Source: Rhizobium sp. Q54 (lineage in GTDB: Bacteria; Pseudomonadota; Alphaproteobacteria; Rhizobiales; Aestuariivirgaceae). Taken from it: a stretch of DNA of 45,066 nt. The notes under the pieces are model-generated. The model saw only the letters and a program-made list of their open reading frames with translations, had not been told where the DNA came from and made no database searches. The stretch's first letter is position 1. Each line of letters opens with the position of its first letter. The DNA is taken from the NCBI GenBank assembly GCA_945889445.1, contig CAMDBX010000027.1, positions 1 through 45,066 of the forward strand. Reading direction: 5' to 3'. Of the stretch, positions 1 to 7,395 are shown one piece after another. A program made the position numbers and the translations under genes.

Positions 1-326
1 CTGCCTGTCTCTGGAGCCGGACCGGGATCGTCTGGCTCGGCCTCGATCTTGTCGCGGTCCACAGTTGCGCCGCGGAGAAACCTGGATTTCTCATAGGCGT
101 GATCGGCGATCACCTCGAGAAACAGACAGACGGTTTCCCCATTGTAAGGCAGGAAGGTCAGCAGGAGCCTGGCCTCGTCACTCAGCTTGGCGCGCCAAAA
201 ATTTGTCGGTGATAGCTTCTTGAGGCCGGCGGCGGCGAAGTTGCCTTGGGATATGGCGACCCTGAGGCGGTCGAGCGCCTTCGAAAATCTCCCGGGCCAT
301 AGGTGTCGGTCGGTGAGGATTCGCAT
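1..326 (-). CDS. 5' part of a leftward gene, resembles N-terminal domain of a UvrD/SF1-type helicase (runs off the window)
   Basis: The complement reads open from ATG at 326 to base 1 without a stop (108 codons), with normal codon use for this genome. The protein starts MRILTDRHLWPGRF, continues with a basic stretch (AAGLKKLSPTNFWRAKLSDEA) and ends in a region with LEVIADHAYEKSRFLRGA. From memory this pattern (small toxin-like fold, then ...YEKSRFLRGA...) is found at the N-terminus of large UvrD-like superfamily I helicases, which are often found in accessory DNA; no helicase motif is inside the window, so this is a resemblance only. The frame stays open upstream of the ATG, with a GTG near base 374 as an alternative start. 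Confident that it codes, much less so about function. Confidence 0.55.
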   Translation of the reverse strand, partial: MRILTDRHLWPGRFSKALDRLRVAISQGNFAAAGLKKLSPTNFWRAKLSDEARLLLTFLPYNGETVCLFLEVIADHAYEKSRFLRGATVDRDKIEAEPDDPGPAPETG

Positions 327-723
327 GATAGAAGCGTAGGATCGCAGTGAGCCGGGAGCAAGTCCGAGCCGTGGAACCACGAAAAGACTGGTGCTGCGAT
401 TGGCAATCTGGGGGCTATGAAAGCGAGAAAAAGGTTTGGGGAGCGGTTACGAAACCTTCAAATATATCAAAGCCCCCTATTCCCCCAAACCTACGCGTTT
501 TCTTTGGGAAATTGCCCCTATTCGCAGTTCTGGTGGGACTCGCATCTTTGGCCTTGGAGACATAACCTTTTCGGTACTGAGATTTTGACGGTCGCGCGAT
601 GGTCTTGGCCATCACCCTGGCTTCCTCGCGGAACGTATAAGGAACGCTCCGATTTATTCGGACCGGCGTAAAATCGGCAGGGCAAAGTCGGCGTCCATAG
701 ACCGCTGCGGGCTCCCGCAACCA
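327..723. other. Intergenic stretch without a convincing gene
   Basis: About 400 bases between the leftward partial gene and the terminator. It is less GC-rich than the rest and contains short open frames on both strands, the longest leftward at 415-735, but none has a recognisable domain, good codon use or a clear ribosome-binding site. No tRNA-like T-loop or acceptor pair was found. Because the strong hairpin at 724-753 also has a U tract in the rightward direction, a short rightward transcript (small RNA) ending there is possible, but nothing else supports it. Confidence 0.4.
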
Positions 724-760
724 AAACCCCGCCATCTGTCGATGGCGGGGTTTCCTTTTT
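724..760. terminator. Rho-independent terminator, probably bidirectional
   Basis: A perfect 13-bp stem (AAACCCCGCCATC at 724-736, its complement at 741-753) closes a 4-base loop. On the + strand it is followed by TTTCCTTTTT; on the - strand the stem is followed by TTTTGG. It lies directly after the stop codon of the leftward acetyltransferase gene (760-762), so terminating that gene is its obvious job. Confidence 0.85.
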
Positions 761-1305
761 CAGTGATCGCGAGACGCGCTGAACCAGCCCGTTCGCGTCT
801 GCTCGTATTGGACTTCTCCCTGCTCGCCGCCCGGAATTGCTTCGGCCCAATCGACTTGAACGGTTCGGATGTGTTCAAGGCCGCATTTCTCAAGCACCCG
901 CCGTGACGCTCGATTGGCGGCCATCGTGCTGGCGATTATCTTGTCGTAACCGGCGACGTTGAAACCCCAGTCGATCAAGGCGGATGCTCCCTCTGAAGCC
1001 AGTCCCTGTCCCCACTGGGCTCGGCGAAGCCGGTAACCGAGTTCCGCAACCCCCGCGTCTTCCGGCCAAAGGCAGAACCAGCCCACGAATGAGTTCGACC
1101 TGGCTCGTCGTGCCGTCCACACATGGGGTTCGGTTCCCCGAGGCCTCAGATACGTGTCCTCGATACTGCTCTGCATCAGGGCGCCAATCCGGCCGCCAGT
1201 CAGAAACCGCATGACTTCGGGATCACCTTCAAGCGCGATGAAATCTGCGCTGTCCTCTGGTTTGCAAGGGACAATCGTGAGATTTGCGGTCTGCAACAGC
1301 GACAC
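760..1305 (-). CDS. GNAT-family N-acetyltransferase (RimJ/RimL-like)
   Basis: A 181-residue protein of the acetyl-CoA-dependent GNAT superfamily, closest in style to the RimJ/RimL ribosomal-protein acetyltransferase branch (Acetyltransf_3 type). It begins LQTANLTIVPCKPEDSADF, typical of the first strand and helix. The central part AELGYRLRRAQWGQGLASEG matches acetyl-CoA motif A with its Q/R-x-x-G-x-A core, and NRASRRVLEKCGLEHIRT is the usual motif-B end (N-x-x-S-x-x-V-L-x-K-x-G). The start is GTG at 1305, preceded by GGAAGAG. It is a single gene with its own terminator, divergent from the TPR gene. The acceptor cannot be told from sequence: small molecules, antibiotics or protein N-termini are all known for this branch. 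Confidence 0.88.
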   Translation of the reverse strand: MSLLQTANLTIVPCKPEDSADFIALEGDPEVMRFLTGGRIGALMQSSIEDTYLRPRGTEPHVWTARRARSNSFVGWFCLWPEDAGVAELGYRLRRAQWGQGLASEGASALIDWGFNVAGYDKIIASTMAANRASRRVLEKCGLEHIRTVQVDWAEAIPGGEQGEVQYEQTRTGWFSASRDH

Positions 1306-1349
1306 GGGGCTCTTCCATTTGATGAAGAATGGATGGTGCTACATTGCTG

Positions 1350-1377
1350 TTCGGATTACAATCGAAAGTGGTATGAT
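1350..1377 (+). promoter_or_regulatory. Possible promoter for the TPR-glycosyltransferase gene
   Basis: TTCGGA (1350-1355) and TATGAT (1372-1377) are separated by 16 bases in the AT-richer 147-bp gap between two divergent genes. The -10 is good, the -35 mediocre. Prediction by eye only. Confidence 0.3.
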
Positions 1378-1452
1378 CTGCGTCTTGTGGTCGCCGTCGG
1401 TGCGCGACGACGTTGCTGAAGGTGTTGCTGGCATGGCAAATGAAACGCGACC

Positions 1453-3462
1453 ATGACGTTACCCATGCAACAGACATTTCAAAAGGCACTCGCCCTCCAT
1501 CAGCGTGGTGAACTGCTTCGAGCGCAGACCCTCTACGAGGAAGTCTTGCGGCAAGACCCGCGTCACTTCGACAGTCTTCATCTTCTGGGCCTCACCCACG
1601 TGCAAATGGGTGACCCCGGACAGGGGGTCGACTACATCCGGCGCGCACTCGCCGTGAAAGCGGATTTCCCGGAGGCCTACTACAACCTCGGCAATGCCCT
1701 GCTGAGCCTGCAGCGGCCGGACGAGGCGCTGGCCAATCTCGACCGTGCGATCCAGTTGAACCCCAAGGACCCGCAGTATCATTTCGAGCGGGGCAATGCG
1801 CTGAAGGATCTGCAGCGGCTGGATGAGGCGTTGGCGAGTTTTGCTTTCGCCATTTGCCTCTTCCCCGGCTATGCGGAGGCACACAACAACACCGGCATCG
1901 TGCTCAAGGAAGCAGAGCGCTTCGAGGAGGCCCTGCACAGCTATGACCAGGCCATCCGCCTGCGGCCCGGCTATGCCGAGGCCCACGGCAATCGCGGCAA
2001 CGCGCTCAAGGAACTCGGTCGCCTGAATGAGGCGGTGGCGAGTTACGACCATGCGATCCGCCTGAAGCCCGACTATGCCGAGGCCTACAGCAATCGCGGC
2101 AACGCACTCACGCAGCTCAAGCGTCTGGATGATGCGCTTGCGAGCCATGACCGGGCGCTCGCCCTCAGGCCCGCGTATGCGGAGGCCTGCAACAACCGCG
2201 CCAATGTGCTGAAGGAGTTGGGCAGGCTGGAGGAGGCTCTGGCAAGCTATGACCGCGCCATCGCACTGAAGCCGGACTACGCCGAGGCCTATAGCAACCG
2301 CGGCAATGCGCTGAAGGAGATGAAGCGGGTGGACGAAGCCATGGCCAGTCACGCCAAGGCCCTCAGCCTGCAGCCCGACTATGCCGAAGCCTACAACAAC
2401 ATCGGAAATCTGCTGAAGGACATCGGGCAGGTCGACGAGGCGATCGCACATTACGAGGAAGCCGCTCGCCTCAGGCCTTCCTTCGCCATGGCGCGCTACA
2501 ACAAGTCCTTGCTGGCTCTGCAGCGTCATTCCTTCCGCGAAGGGTTCGACCTCTACCGACTGCGCTGGGAGGCGGACAGGAGCGACACGGGACCACAGTC
2601 GACGATTCCGCAATGGGACGGTTCTCCGCTCCCCGGCGAGGTTCTGCTGTGGGCGGAGCAAGGCATCGGCGACGAAGTGTTCTTCGCTTCAATGCTGTCG
2701 CTGCTGGATCTCGACACCATGAAATTCGCCCTGTCGGCCGACAAGAGGCTTCATCCCATCTATCGCCGCTCGCTCCCGGGCATCAGGCTCGTCGATTCGA
2801 CATCGACGCGAACCTCCATTTCGGGTGACTATGCTGCGCAGGCCGCCATCGGTGACCTTGGCCACATCCTGCAACTCGATGCCGAGCGCATCGCCCGCCG
2901 CCGCTATCCCTATCTCTTCGCCGATGCTGCACGGACGGCCCAGCTGCGGGCCGCCAATGATGTTCCTGAAGGCAACATCATTTGCGGACTGTCGTGGAAG
3001 AGCGGGAACAAGAAGGCGGGCGGAGACAGGAGCATAGGACTCTCCAACCTCGCTCCATTGCTGGCCCTTCCGGGCATCACTTTCGTGAACTTGCAATATG
3101 GGGACGTTGCTGCCGATGTGAAGGCCGCCAGGGCGCAGTCCAAGGCCGACCTGCGGATCATAGAGGACGTCGATGTCTTCGGTGACATCGATGGTGTTCT
3201 GGCGCTCATCGACCTTTGCGACGTGGTGGTCACCATCGACAACCTCACGGCCCATCTTGCTGGAGCCATCGGAAAGCATGCTGCGGTTCTGGTGCCCACG
3301 GGAGGCGGGCAGCACTGGTACTGGGGCGGGGAAAGCCGGAGCCTGTGGTACCCGAGCCTGCAGTTGCTTTATCAGCAGGCGATCGGCGACTGGGCGCATC
3401 CCATTCGCGAGGCATCGCAGTTGCTGGGGCGCGCCAGTCCGGCGCAGGATGCGTCCACTTGA
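1453..3462 (+). CDS. TPR-repeat protein with C-terminal GT-B-type glycosyltransferase domain
   Basis: 669 residues. Residues about 5-344 form ten consecutive 34-residue tetratricopeptide repeats with the usual W/Y-x-x-L-G-x-x-L and A-x-x-x-Y-x-x-A-I-x-L-x-P pattern. Residues 345-669 begin RYNKSLLAL and contain LLWAEQGIGDEVFF, SWKSGN, a conserved VDVFGDIDGVLALIDLCD stretch and the TIDNLTAHLAGA motif. These are the marks of the heptosyltransferase/OGT-like GT-B domain that follows TPRs in bacterial protein glycosyltransferases. Such fusions, for example Caulobacter FlmG, use the TPR part to bind the acceptor protein and the GT-B part to transfer sugar in the cytoplasm. The start at 1453 has no strong ribosome-binding site; an ATG at 1465 (MQQTFQ) is an equally good start. 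Acceptor and donor are unknown; a nonulosonate-type operon lies 24 kb away. Confidence 0.85.
   Translation: MTLPMQQTFQKALALHQRGELLRAQTLYEEVLRQDPRHFDSLHLLGLTHVQMGDPGQGVDYIRRALAVKADFPEAYYNLGNALLSLQRPDEALANLDRAIQLNPKDPQYHFERGNALKDLQRLDEALASFAFAICLFPGYAEAHNNTGIVLKEAERFEEALHSYDQAIRLRPGYAEAHGNRGNALKELGRLNEAVASYDHAIRLKPDYAEAYSNRGNALTQLKRLDDALASHDRALALRPAYAEACNNRANVLKELGRLEEALASYDRAIALKPDYAEAYSNRGNALKEMKRVDEAMASHAKALSLQPDYAEAYNNIGNLLKDIGQVDEAIAHYEEAARLRPSFAMARYNKSLLALQRHSFREGFDLYRLRWEADRSDTGPQSTIPQWDGSPLPGEVLLWAEQGIGDEVFFASMLSLLDLDTMKFALSADKRLHPIYRRSLPGIRLVDSTSTRTSISGDYAAQAAIGDLGHILQLDAERIARRRYPYLFADAARTAQLRAANDVPEGNIICGLSWKSGNKKAGGDRSIGLSNLAPLLALPGITFVNLQYGDVAADVKAARAQSKADLRIIEDVDVFGDIDGVLALIDLCDVVVTIDNLTAHLAGAIGKHAAVLVPTGGGQHWYWGGESRSLWYPSLQLLYQQAIGDWAHPIREASQLLGRASPAQDAST
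1873..2484 (+). repeat. Six tandem 102-bp units inside the TPR gene
   Basis: Six in-frame 34-codon units, each beginning with codons for A-E-A-[HYC]-x-N and ending R/L-x-P-x-[YF]. They are more alike, in DNA as well as protein, than the four TPRs before them (for example units at codons 175-208, 209-242 and 277-310), so this part probably grew by unit duplication and may vary in number between strains. Confidence 0.8.
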
Positions 3463-3520
3463 AACCACCGGTGGGTCCTGCCTAATGTTCCTGATCAACA
3501 GCTTTTCGTCTGGATTCATC

Positions 3521-4015
3521 ATGAAGCAGTTTTCCACATTCATTGGCCTCGCTCTGGGTGCTGCCGTCCTGGCGGCGCCGGCGGCGAAAGCCGACGATCA
3601 GGCCTTCGGCGACTGGGTGCTGCACTGCGCCGATGTCAGCGGCGGCGAAAAGGCCTGCGCCCTGCATCAAAAGATCATGTCTCAGGATACGAAGTTGACG
3701 GTCGCCTCCTTTGCCATCGCGCGCAACAAGGACAGCCGTGAATTGCGCCTGGCCGTCGTCCTGCCGCTTGGCATTGACATACCCGCAGGGGTTTCCGGCA
3801 AGGCGGGCGAAACAGCACTCACCTTCTCCCTGCAGACCTGCGTCAAGCGTGGCTGCATCGCGAGCACCCTGGTAGATGACACGTTGCTCGAGAGACTGCA
3901 TGCCACGGATAGCTTCACCACCACCTTCAAGATGCGCAGCGTGGCGGATCCCACCACCCTGAAGGTCTCCCTGAAAGGTTTCCATGCGGCGCTGACGGCG
4001 CTCGAATCCAAGTAG
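3521..4015 (+). CDS. IalB-family (invasion-associated locus B) exported protein
   Basis: 164 residues. An N-terminal signal peptide (MKQFSTFIGLALGAAVLAAPAAKA, cleavage after AKA) is followed by DDQAFGDWVLHCADVSGGE, the FGDW-x-x-x-C opening typical of the IalB family, and later VVLPLGIDIPAGV and QTCVKRGCIA. Four cysteines in the mature part (in LHCAD, KACAL, QTCVK, RGCIA) are positioned to form two disulfides. IalB-like proteins are periplasmic or outer-membrane proteins common in Hyphomicrobiales; Bartonella IalB is linked to erythrocyte invasion, but the family is widespread in free-living bacteria where its role is unknown. The ATG at 3521 was chosen because it gives a clean signal peptide; an in-frame ATG at 3485 would add 12 residues. 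It stands 58 bp after the TPR gene and may be cotranscribed. Confidence 0.85.
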   Translation: MKQFSTFIGLALGAAVLAAPAAKADDQAFGDWVLHCADVSGGEKACALHQKIMSQDTKLTVASFAIARNKDSRELRLAVVLPLGIDIPAGVSGKAGETALTFSLQTCVKRGCIASTLVDDTLLERLHATDSFTTTFKMRSVADPTTLKVSLKGFHAALTALESK

Positions 4016-4071
4016 CAGACAGGCGCGTAAAGCGCTTGCCGGCGCGCCTCATTTGAAACAGCTGGCAGCAC

Positions 4072-5520
4072 ATGCTTTCATTCTTCATCATCGTCATACA
4101 CGCCTTGCTGATGGCGGCTGTCATCCTGCGCGTCTTGCTGCGGCGGCCGGCGCGCGGCGTGGCGCTGGCGTGGCTGCTGATGGCGGTCATGCTGCCCTAT
4201 TTCGGGGCCTTGCTCTATTTCCTCATTGGCGAGCGCCGTATTCCATGCAGCCGGGCGGAACGGATCGCTAGGCTGCAGGGCGATTTCCGGCGGATCACCG
4301 CGCCGCATGTGGCCAAGAATCGCCTGCTGCGCGGGTCCGTACAACTCACGCCCGAGCAGCGGCCGCTGGAGCGCGCGGGCGAAAGCTTCTTCGGCGCGCC
4401 GGCTTTCTTGGGCAACCGTATGGCCCTGGCCTCGAATGCGCTCGACATGCTGCGGCGCATGGCTGCTGATATAGACGCTGCCCGAACCAGCGTGCTGGTC
4501 GAGTTCTATATCTGGAACGAGGGCGGCCTGACACGTGACGTCCTTGAGGCTCTTGTCCGGGCTGCGGGCCGCGGCGTCAAGTGCCTTGTGTTGATTGACG
4601 CACTGGGTGCGGGCAAATGGTGGAAGAGCGGCGAGCCTGACACGTTGCGTGCAGCGGGTGTCGAACTGCGCGCCGCCTTGCCGGTTGGATTGCTGCGCGG
4701 AATTGCCGGCCGCGCCGATCTGCGCCTTCACCGCAAGATCATCGCCGTTGACGGGCGCGTCGCCTGGACTGGCAGCATGAACATGGTGGACCCGCGCTTC
4801 TTCAAGCAGGATGCAGGCGTGGGCGAGTGGGTGGACGCCATGGTCCGGATCGAGGGTCCCGTGGCCGGCGCCCTTGCCGCCGTGATGATCAGCGACTGGG
4901 TGGCCGAGGGCGGTGACAGTCTTGGCGAGGTGCTGGCCGAGACCGCCCTCGCCCCCACGCCGGCAGAGGGTTCGGTGCCCGTGCAGGTGCTTGCATCAGG
5001 GCCTGGAGAATCGGGAGACGGATTGCTCCAGATCATGCTCGCCCTCATCAGTGCCGCTCGCCGGGAAGTCGTGCTGACCACGCCCTATTTCGTGCCGGAG
5101 GACGCGCTCGTCACCGCCCTGCGCGGGGCCGCGGCGCGGGGCGTAAGTGTCATCATTGTATTGCCGCGGCGTATCGATTCCCTGTTGGTACGGCATGCCA
5201 GTCGCTCCTTCTTCGACGAGGTGATTTCGGCGGGGTGCGAGATTCATGAGTTCAGGGGAGGCCTCCTGCACACCAAGTCGATCACCATCGACGGTGAGCA
5301 GGCCATGTTCGGCACTGCGAATATCGACATGCGCAGCATTTGGCTCAATTACGAGGTCTCGCTGCTTGTCTTCGACAAGGATTTCGTGACCGACCTCCGC
5401 GCACTGCAGCAAGGTTATCTCAACGAGTCGGACGCAGTCATGCTGGTCCCCTGGGACAAGCGTCCGATGGGCACAAGGCTCGTTGAATCGACCATGCGAC
5501 TCCTCACGCCGCTGCTCTGA
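4072..5520 (+). CDS. cls: Cardiolipin synthase (phospholipase D family)
   Basis: 482 residues, the usual length of bacterial Cls. Two hydrophobic segments at about residues 3-24 and 31-52 anchor the protein in the inner membrane. Two HKD motifs follow: H220-R-K-x4-D with GSMN downstream, and H400-T-K-x4-D with GTANID downstream; these are the paired catalytic histidines of the phospholipase D superfamily. The enzyme makes cardiolipin from two phosphatidylglycerols (ClsA type) or from phosphatidylglycerol plus another phospholipid. The sequence between the motifs (LVEFYIWNEGG, LVLIDALGAGKW) is typical of ClsA. The gene follows the IalB gene by 56 bp in the same direction; no terminator is visible behind it. 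Confidence 0.9.
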   Translation: MLSFFIIVIHALLMAAVILRVLLRRPARGVALAWLLMAVMLPYFGALLYFLIGERRIPCSRAERIARLQGDFRRITAPHVAKNRLLRGSVQLTPEQRPLERAGESFFGAPAFLGNRMALASNALDMLRRMAADIDAARTSVLVEFYIWNEGGLTRDVLEALVRAAGRGVKCLVLIDALGAGKWWKSGEPDTLRAAGVELRAALPVGLLRGIAGRADLRLHRKIIAVDGRVAWTGSMNMVDPRFFKQDAGVGEWVDAMVRIEGPVAGALAAVMISDWVAEGGDSLGEVLAETALAPTPAEGSVPVQVLASGPGESGDGLLQIMLALISAARREVVLTTPYFVPEDALVTALRGAAARGVSVIIVLPRRIDSLLVRHASRSFFDEVISAGCEIHEFRGGLLHTKSITIDGEQAMFGTANIDMRSIWLNYEVSLLVFDKDFVTDLRALQQGYLNESDAVMLVPWDKRPMGTRLVESTMRLLTPLL

Positions 5521-5565
5521 AACACGCCCCAAGAAGAACAGAACATGAATATTGCAAAGCGTTGT

Positions 5566-5577
5566 GCAAAGGTTTGC
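5566..5577. promoter_or_regulatory. Imperfect LacI-type half-palindrome, possible distal operator
   Basis: GCAAAGGTTTGC: the outer five bases on each side are inverted repeats and match the arms of the perfect palindrome at 5686-5699, centre-to-centre distance about 121 bp. Two such sites could allow looping by a LacI-family regulator. By-eye inference. Confidence 0.35.
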
Positions 5578-5606
5578 CGTCAACGATTTGCATAAATTTT
5601 GAGCGA

Positions 5607-5623
5607 CTTGTATAAAATACAAG
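5607..5623. promoter_or_regulatory. Inverted repeat CTTGTAT-AAA-ATACAAG, GntR-like operator candidate
   Basis: Two perfect 7-bp arms separated by AAA. The TTGTAT/ATACAA core resembles operators of FadR-subfamily GntR regulators. It is 85 bp downstream of the cardiolipin synthase stop and about 390 bp before smoE, so which gene it serves is unclear; no GntR gene is in the window. Confidence 0.35.
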
Positions 5624-5685
5624 CATATTCATTGGGTTACGCCTGATGCAATCCGGATCTCCGAGGATGGCTGCAAAATCATTCT

Positions 5686-5699
5686 TGCAAACGTTTGCA
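5686..5699. promoter_or_regulatory. Perfect 14-bp palindrome TGCAAACGTTTGCA, LacI-family operator candidate
   Basis: A perfect palindrome with central CG, the classical form of LacI/GalR-family operators (CG centre, GCAAACGTTTGC). It lies in the long region upstream of the sugar-alcohol operon. The regulator itself is not encoded in the window. Confidence 0.5.
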
Positions 5700-5821
5700 G
5701 AAATCCCGAACAAACATGCAACATCCGGCTAAGAAGGTATGGCGAAAATCGCTCAGGTTGTAATGGGTGGCGGGCGCCATGCCCAGTCTTTGAAGAAGCG
5801 CCCATAAGGGCTCCGAGTTTC

Positions 5822-5833
5822 GAGCAAATGCTC
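5822..5833. promoter_or_regulatory. Inverted repeat GAGCA-AA-TGCTC
   Basis: Perfect 5-bp arms. The same half-site (TGCTC/GAGCA) occurs three more times at 5969-5996 over the presumed smoE promoter, so the set looks like binding sites for one regulator; DeoR/SorC-type sugar regulators use sites of this general kind. Inference from repetition only. Confidence 0.4.
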
Positions 5834-5942
5834 ATCAAGTGAGCCTCTTTTTGAACCCCATAGCCCAAGTGATAGCACGCAAATCAATAGAAAACACATA
5901 TTGCACTGCAAACTTCGTGTGCACTGCACTCATGAATCTCGC

Positions 5943-5970
5943 TTGACCAAAAGTTAAACCCGAATATATG
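5943..5970 (+). promoter_or_regulatory. Probable promoter of the smo operon
   Basis: TTGACC (5943-5948) and TATATG (5965-5970) with a 16-bp spacer fit a housekeeping sigma-70 promoter; transcription would start near 5977, about 39 bases before the smoE start codon. The -10 overlaps the inverted repeats at 5969-5996, which suits repression. Confidence 0.5.
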
Positions 5971-5996
5971 CTCTTTTAATGAGCAAATAATTGCTC
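5969..5996. promoter_or_regulatory. Overlapping inverted repeats on the smoE promoter/start region
   Basis: TGCTC at 5969-5973, GAGCA at 5981-5985 and TTGCTC at 5991-5996. The second and third form GAGCAA-ATAA-TTGCTC, the first and second TGCTC-(7)-GAGCA. They cover the predicted -10 and transcription start, the expected place for a repressor. Confidence 0.45.
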
Positions 5997-6015
5997 TATC
6001 AAACGGGAGGACCAC

Positions 6016-7320
6016 ATGAAATCTCTGTTGGCAGGCATTTTGGGCGCGATTAGCCTCGCCGCCCTTGCCTCGACCGCCTCGGCCGAAACCACGCTGACCA
6101 TTGCCACCGTGAACAACGGCGACATGATCCGCATGCAGGGTCTGACCGAGGACTTCACCAAGAACAACCCGGACATCAAGCTCGAGTGGGTGACCCTTGA
6201 GGAGAACGTGCTGCGCGAGAAGGTGACGACCGACATCGCCACCAAGGGCGGCCAGTTCGACGTCCTCACCATCGGCACGTATGAAGTGCCGATCTGGGGC
6301 AAGAAGGGCTGGCTGGTGCCGCTGACCCAGGTCGATGACCCGGCGGACCTGCTGCCCGCCATCGCCGGCGGCCTCACCGTCGACGGCAAGCTGATGGCCG
6401 CGCCCTTCTACGGCGAAAGCTCCATGGTGATGTACCGCACCGACCTCGTCGAGGCGGCTGGCGAGAAGATGCCGGATGCGCCCACCTGGGCCGACATCAA
6501 GCGCATCGCCGGCAAGATCACCAACAAGGACAAGGAAATCTATGGCGTTTGCCTGCGCGGCAAGGCCGGCTGGGGCGAGAACATGGCCTTCCTGACGGCC
6601 ACCTCCAACTCCTTCGGTGCGCGCTGGTTCGACGAGAACTGGGCGCCCCAGTTCGACCAGAAGGAATGGAAGGACACGCTCGACTTCTATCTTGAGCTGA
6701 TGAAGGCTGATGGTCCTCCGGGCGCCTCGTCCAACGGCTTCAATGAGAACCTGGCGCTGTTCAATGCTGGCAAGTGCGGCATGTGGATCGATGCCACGGT
6801 GGCAGCGTCCTTCGTGACAAACCCGAAGGACTCGAAGGTCGCCGACAAGGTGGGCTTCGCGCTGGCACCGGACAATGGCCTCGGCAAGCGCGGCAACTGG
6901 CTGTGGGCCTGGTCTCTGGCCATCCCCGCCGGCACGCAGAAGGAAGAGGCTGCCCAGAAGTTCATCGGCTGGGCCACCTCCAAGGGCTACACCGAACTTG
7001 TCGCCTCCAAGGAAGGCTGGGCCAACGTTCCTCCGGGCACGCGCACCTCGCTTTACGCGAACCCGGAATACGCCAAGGTTCCGTTCGCCAAGATGACGCT
7101 CGACTCGATCAACTCGGCTGACCCGACCAAGCCCACTGTCAAGCCGGTTCCTTACGTCGGCGTGCAGTTCGTGGCGATCCCCGAGTTCGCTGGCATCGCT
7201 ACCTCTGTCGGCCAGATCTTCTCGGCGGCGCTGGCCGGCGAAAAGACCTCGGACGAAGCTCTCGCCGAAGCGCAGGCCGTGACGACGCGTGAGATGACCA
7301 AGGCCGGCTACATCAAGTAA
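6016..7320 (+). CDS. smoE: Sorbitol/mannitol ABC transporter, substrate-binding protein
   Basis: 434 residues, family 1 extracellular solute-binding protein (MalE/UgpB class). A signal peptide (MKSLLAGILGAISLAALASTASA, cleavage after ASA) precedes ETTLTIATVNNGDMIRMQGL; EWVTLEENVLREKVTTDIA, FDVLTIGTYEVPIW and AAPFYGESSMVMYRTDL are typical of polyol-binding members. It captures D-sorbitol/D-mannitol in the periplasm for the two permeases. GGGAGG at 6004-6009 gives a strong ribosome-binding site. It is the first gene of a six-gene operon whose order (E, F, G, K, S, mtlK) is that of the Rhodobacter smo locus, which is the main reason for the gene symbol. A stem-loop right after the gene probably sets its higher expression relative to the membrane components. 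Confidence 0.9.
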   Translation: MKSLLAGILGAISLAALASTASAETTLTIATVNNGDMIRMQGLTEDFTKNNPDIKLEWVTLEENVLREKVTTDIATKGGQFDVLTIGTYEVPIWGKKGWLVPLTQVDDPADLLPAIAGGLTVDGKLMAAPFYGESSMVMYRTDLVEAAGEKMPDAPTWADIKRIAGKITNKDKEIYGVCLRGKAGWGENMAFLTATSNSFGARWFDENWAPQFDQKEWKDTLDFYLELMKADGPPGASSNGFNENLALFNAGKCGMWIDATVAASFVTNPKDSKVADKVGFALAPDNGLGKRGNWLWAWSLAIPAGTQKEEAAQKFIGWATSKGYTELVASKEGWANVPPGTRTSLYANPEYAKVPFAKMTLDSINSADPTKPTVKPVPYVGVQFVAIPEFAGIATSVGQIFSAALAGEKTSDEALAEAQAVTTREMTKAGYIK

Positions 7321-7338
7321 CCGAACCTCCCAAAACGG

Positions 7339-7366
7339 GGCTGCCCGGCGTCATAACCGGGCAGCC
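7339..7366 (+). terminator. Intercistronic stem-loop after smoE
   Basis: A perfect 10-bp stem (GGCTGCCCGG at 7339-7348, CCGGGCAGCC at 7357-7366) with an 8-base loop followed by ATTTTCC. The position between a binding-protein gene and the permease genes is typical of elements that stabilise the upstream mRNA and partly terminate transcription; the short U tract suggests attenuation rather than complete stop. Confidence 0.7.
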
Positions 7367-7395
7367 ATTTTCCCTCCCTTATCGGGGCTTGCATC

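Noticed and set aside
415-735. Leftward open frame of 106 codons in the first intergenic region
   Set aside because: No recognisable domain, crosses the terminator hairpin, codon use unlike neighbours; a small basic peptide cannot be excluded but is unsupported.
1873-2484. Regular 102-bp spacing considered as CRISPR or satellite repeat
   Set aside because: Units are in frame, encode TPR helices and have no unique spacers.
1459-2661. Long leftward open frame (400 codons) opposite the TPR gene
   Set aside because: It is a mirror of the 34-codon TPR repeat on a high-GC strand, with no domain of its own and no ribosome-binding site; the + strand protein is clearly real.
3485-3520. Earlier ATG for the IalB-like gene
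   Set aside because: It would put polar and hydrophobic residues ahead of a complete signal peptide; the ATG at 3521 is the better start.
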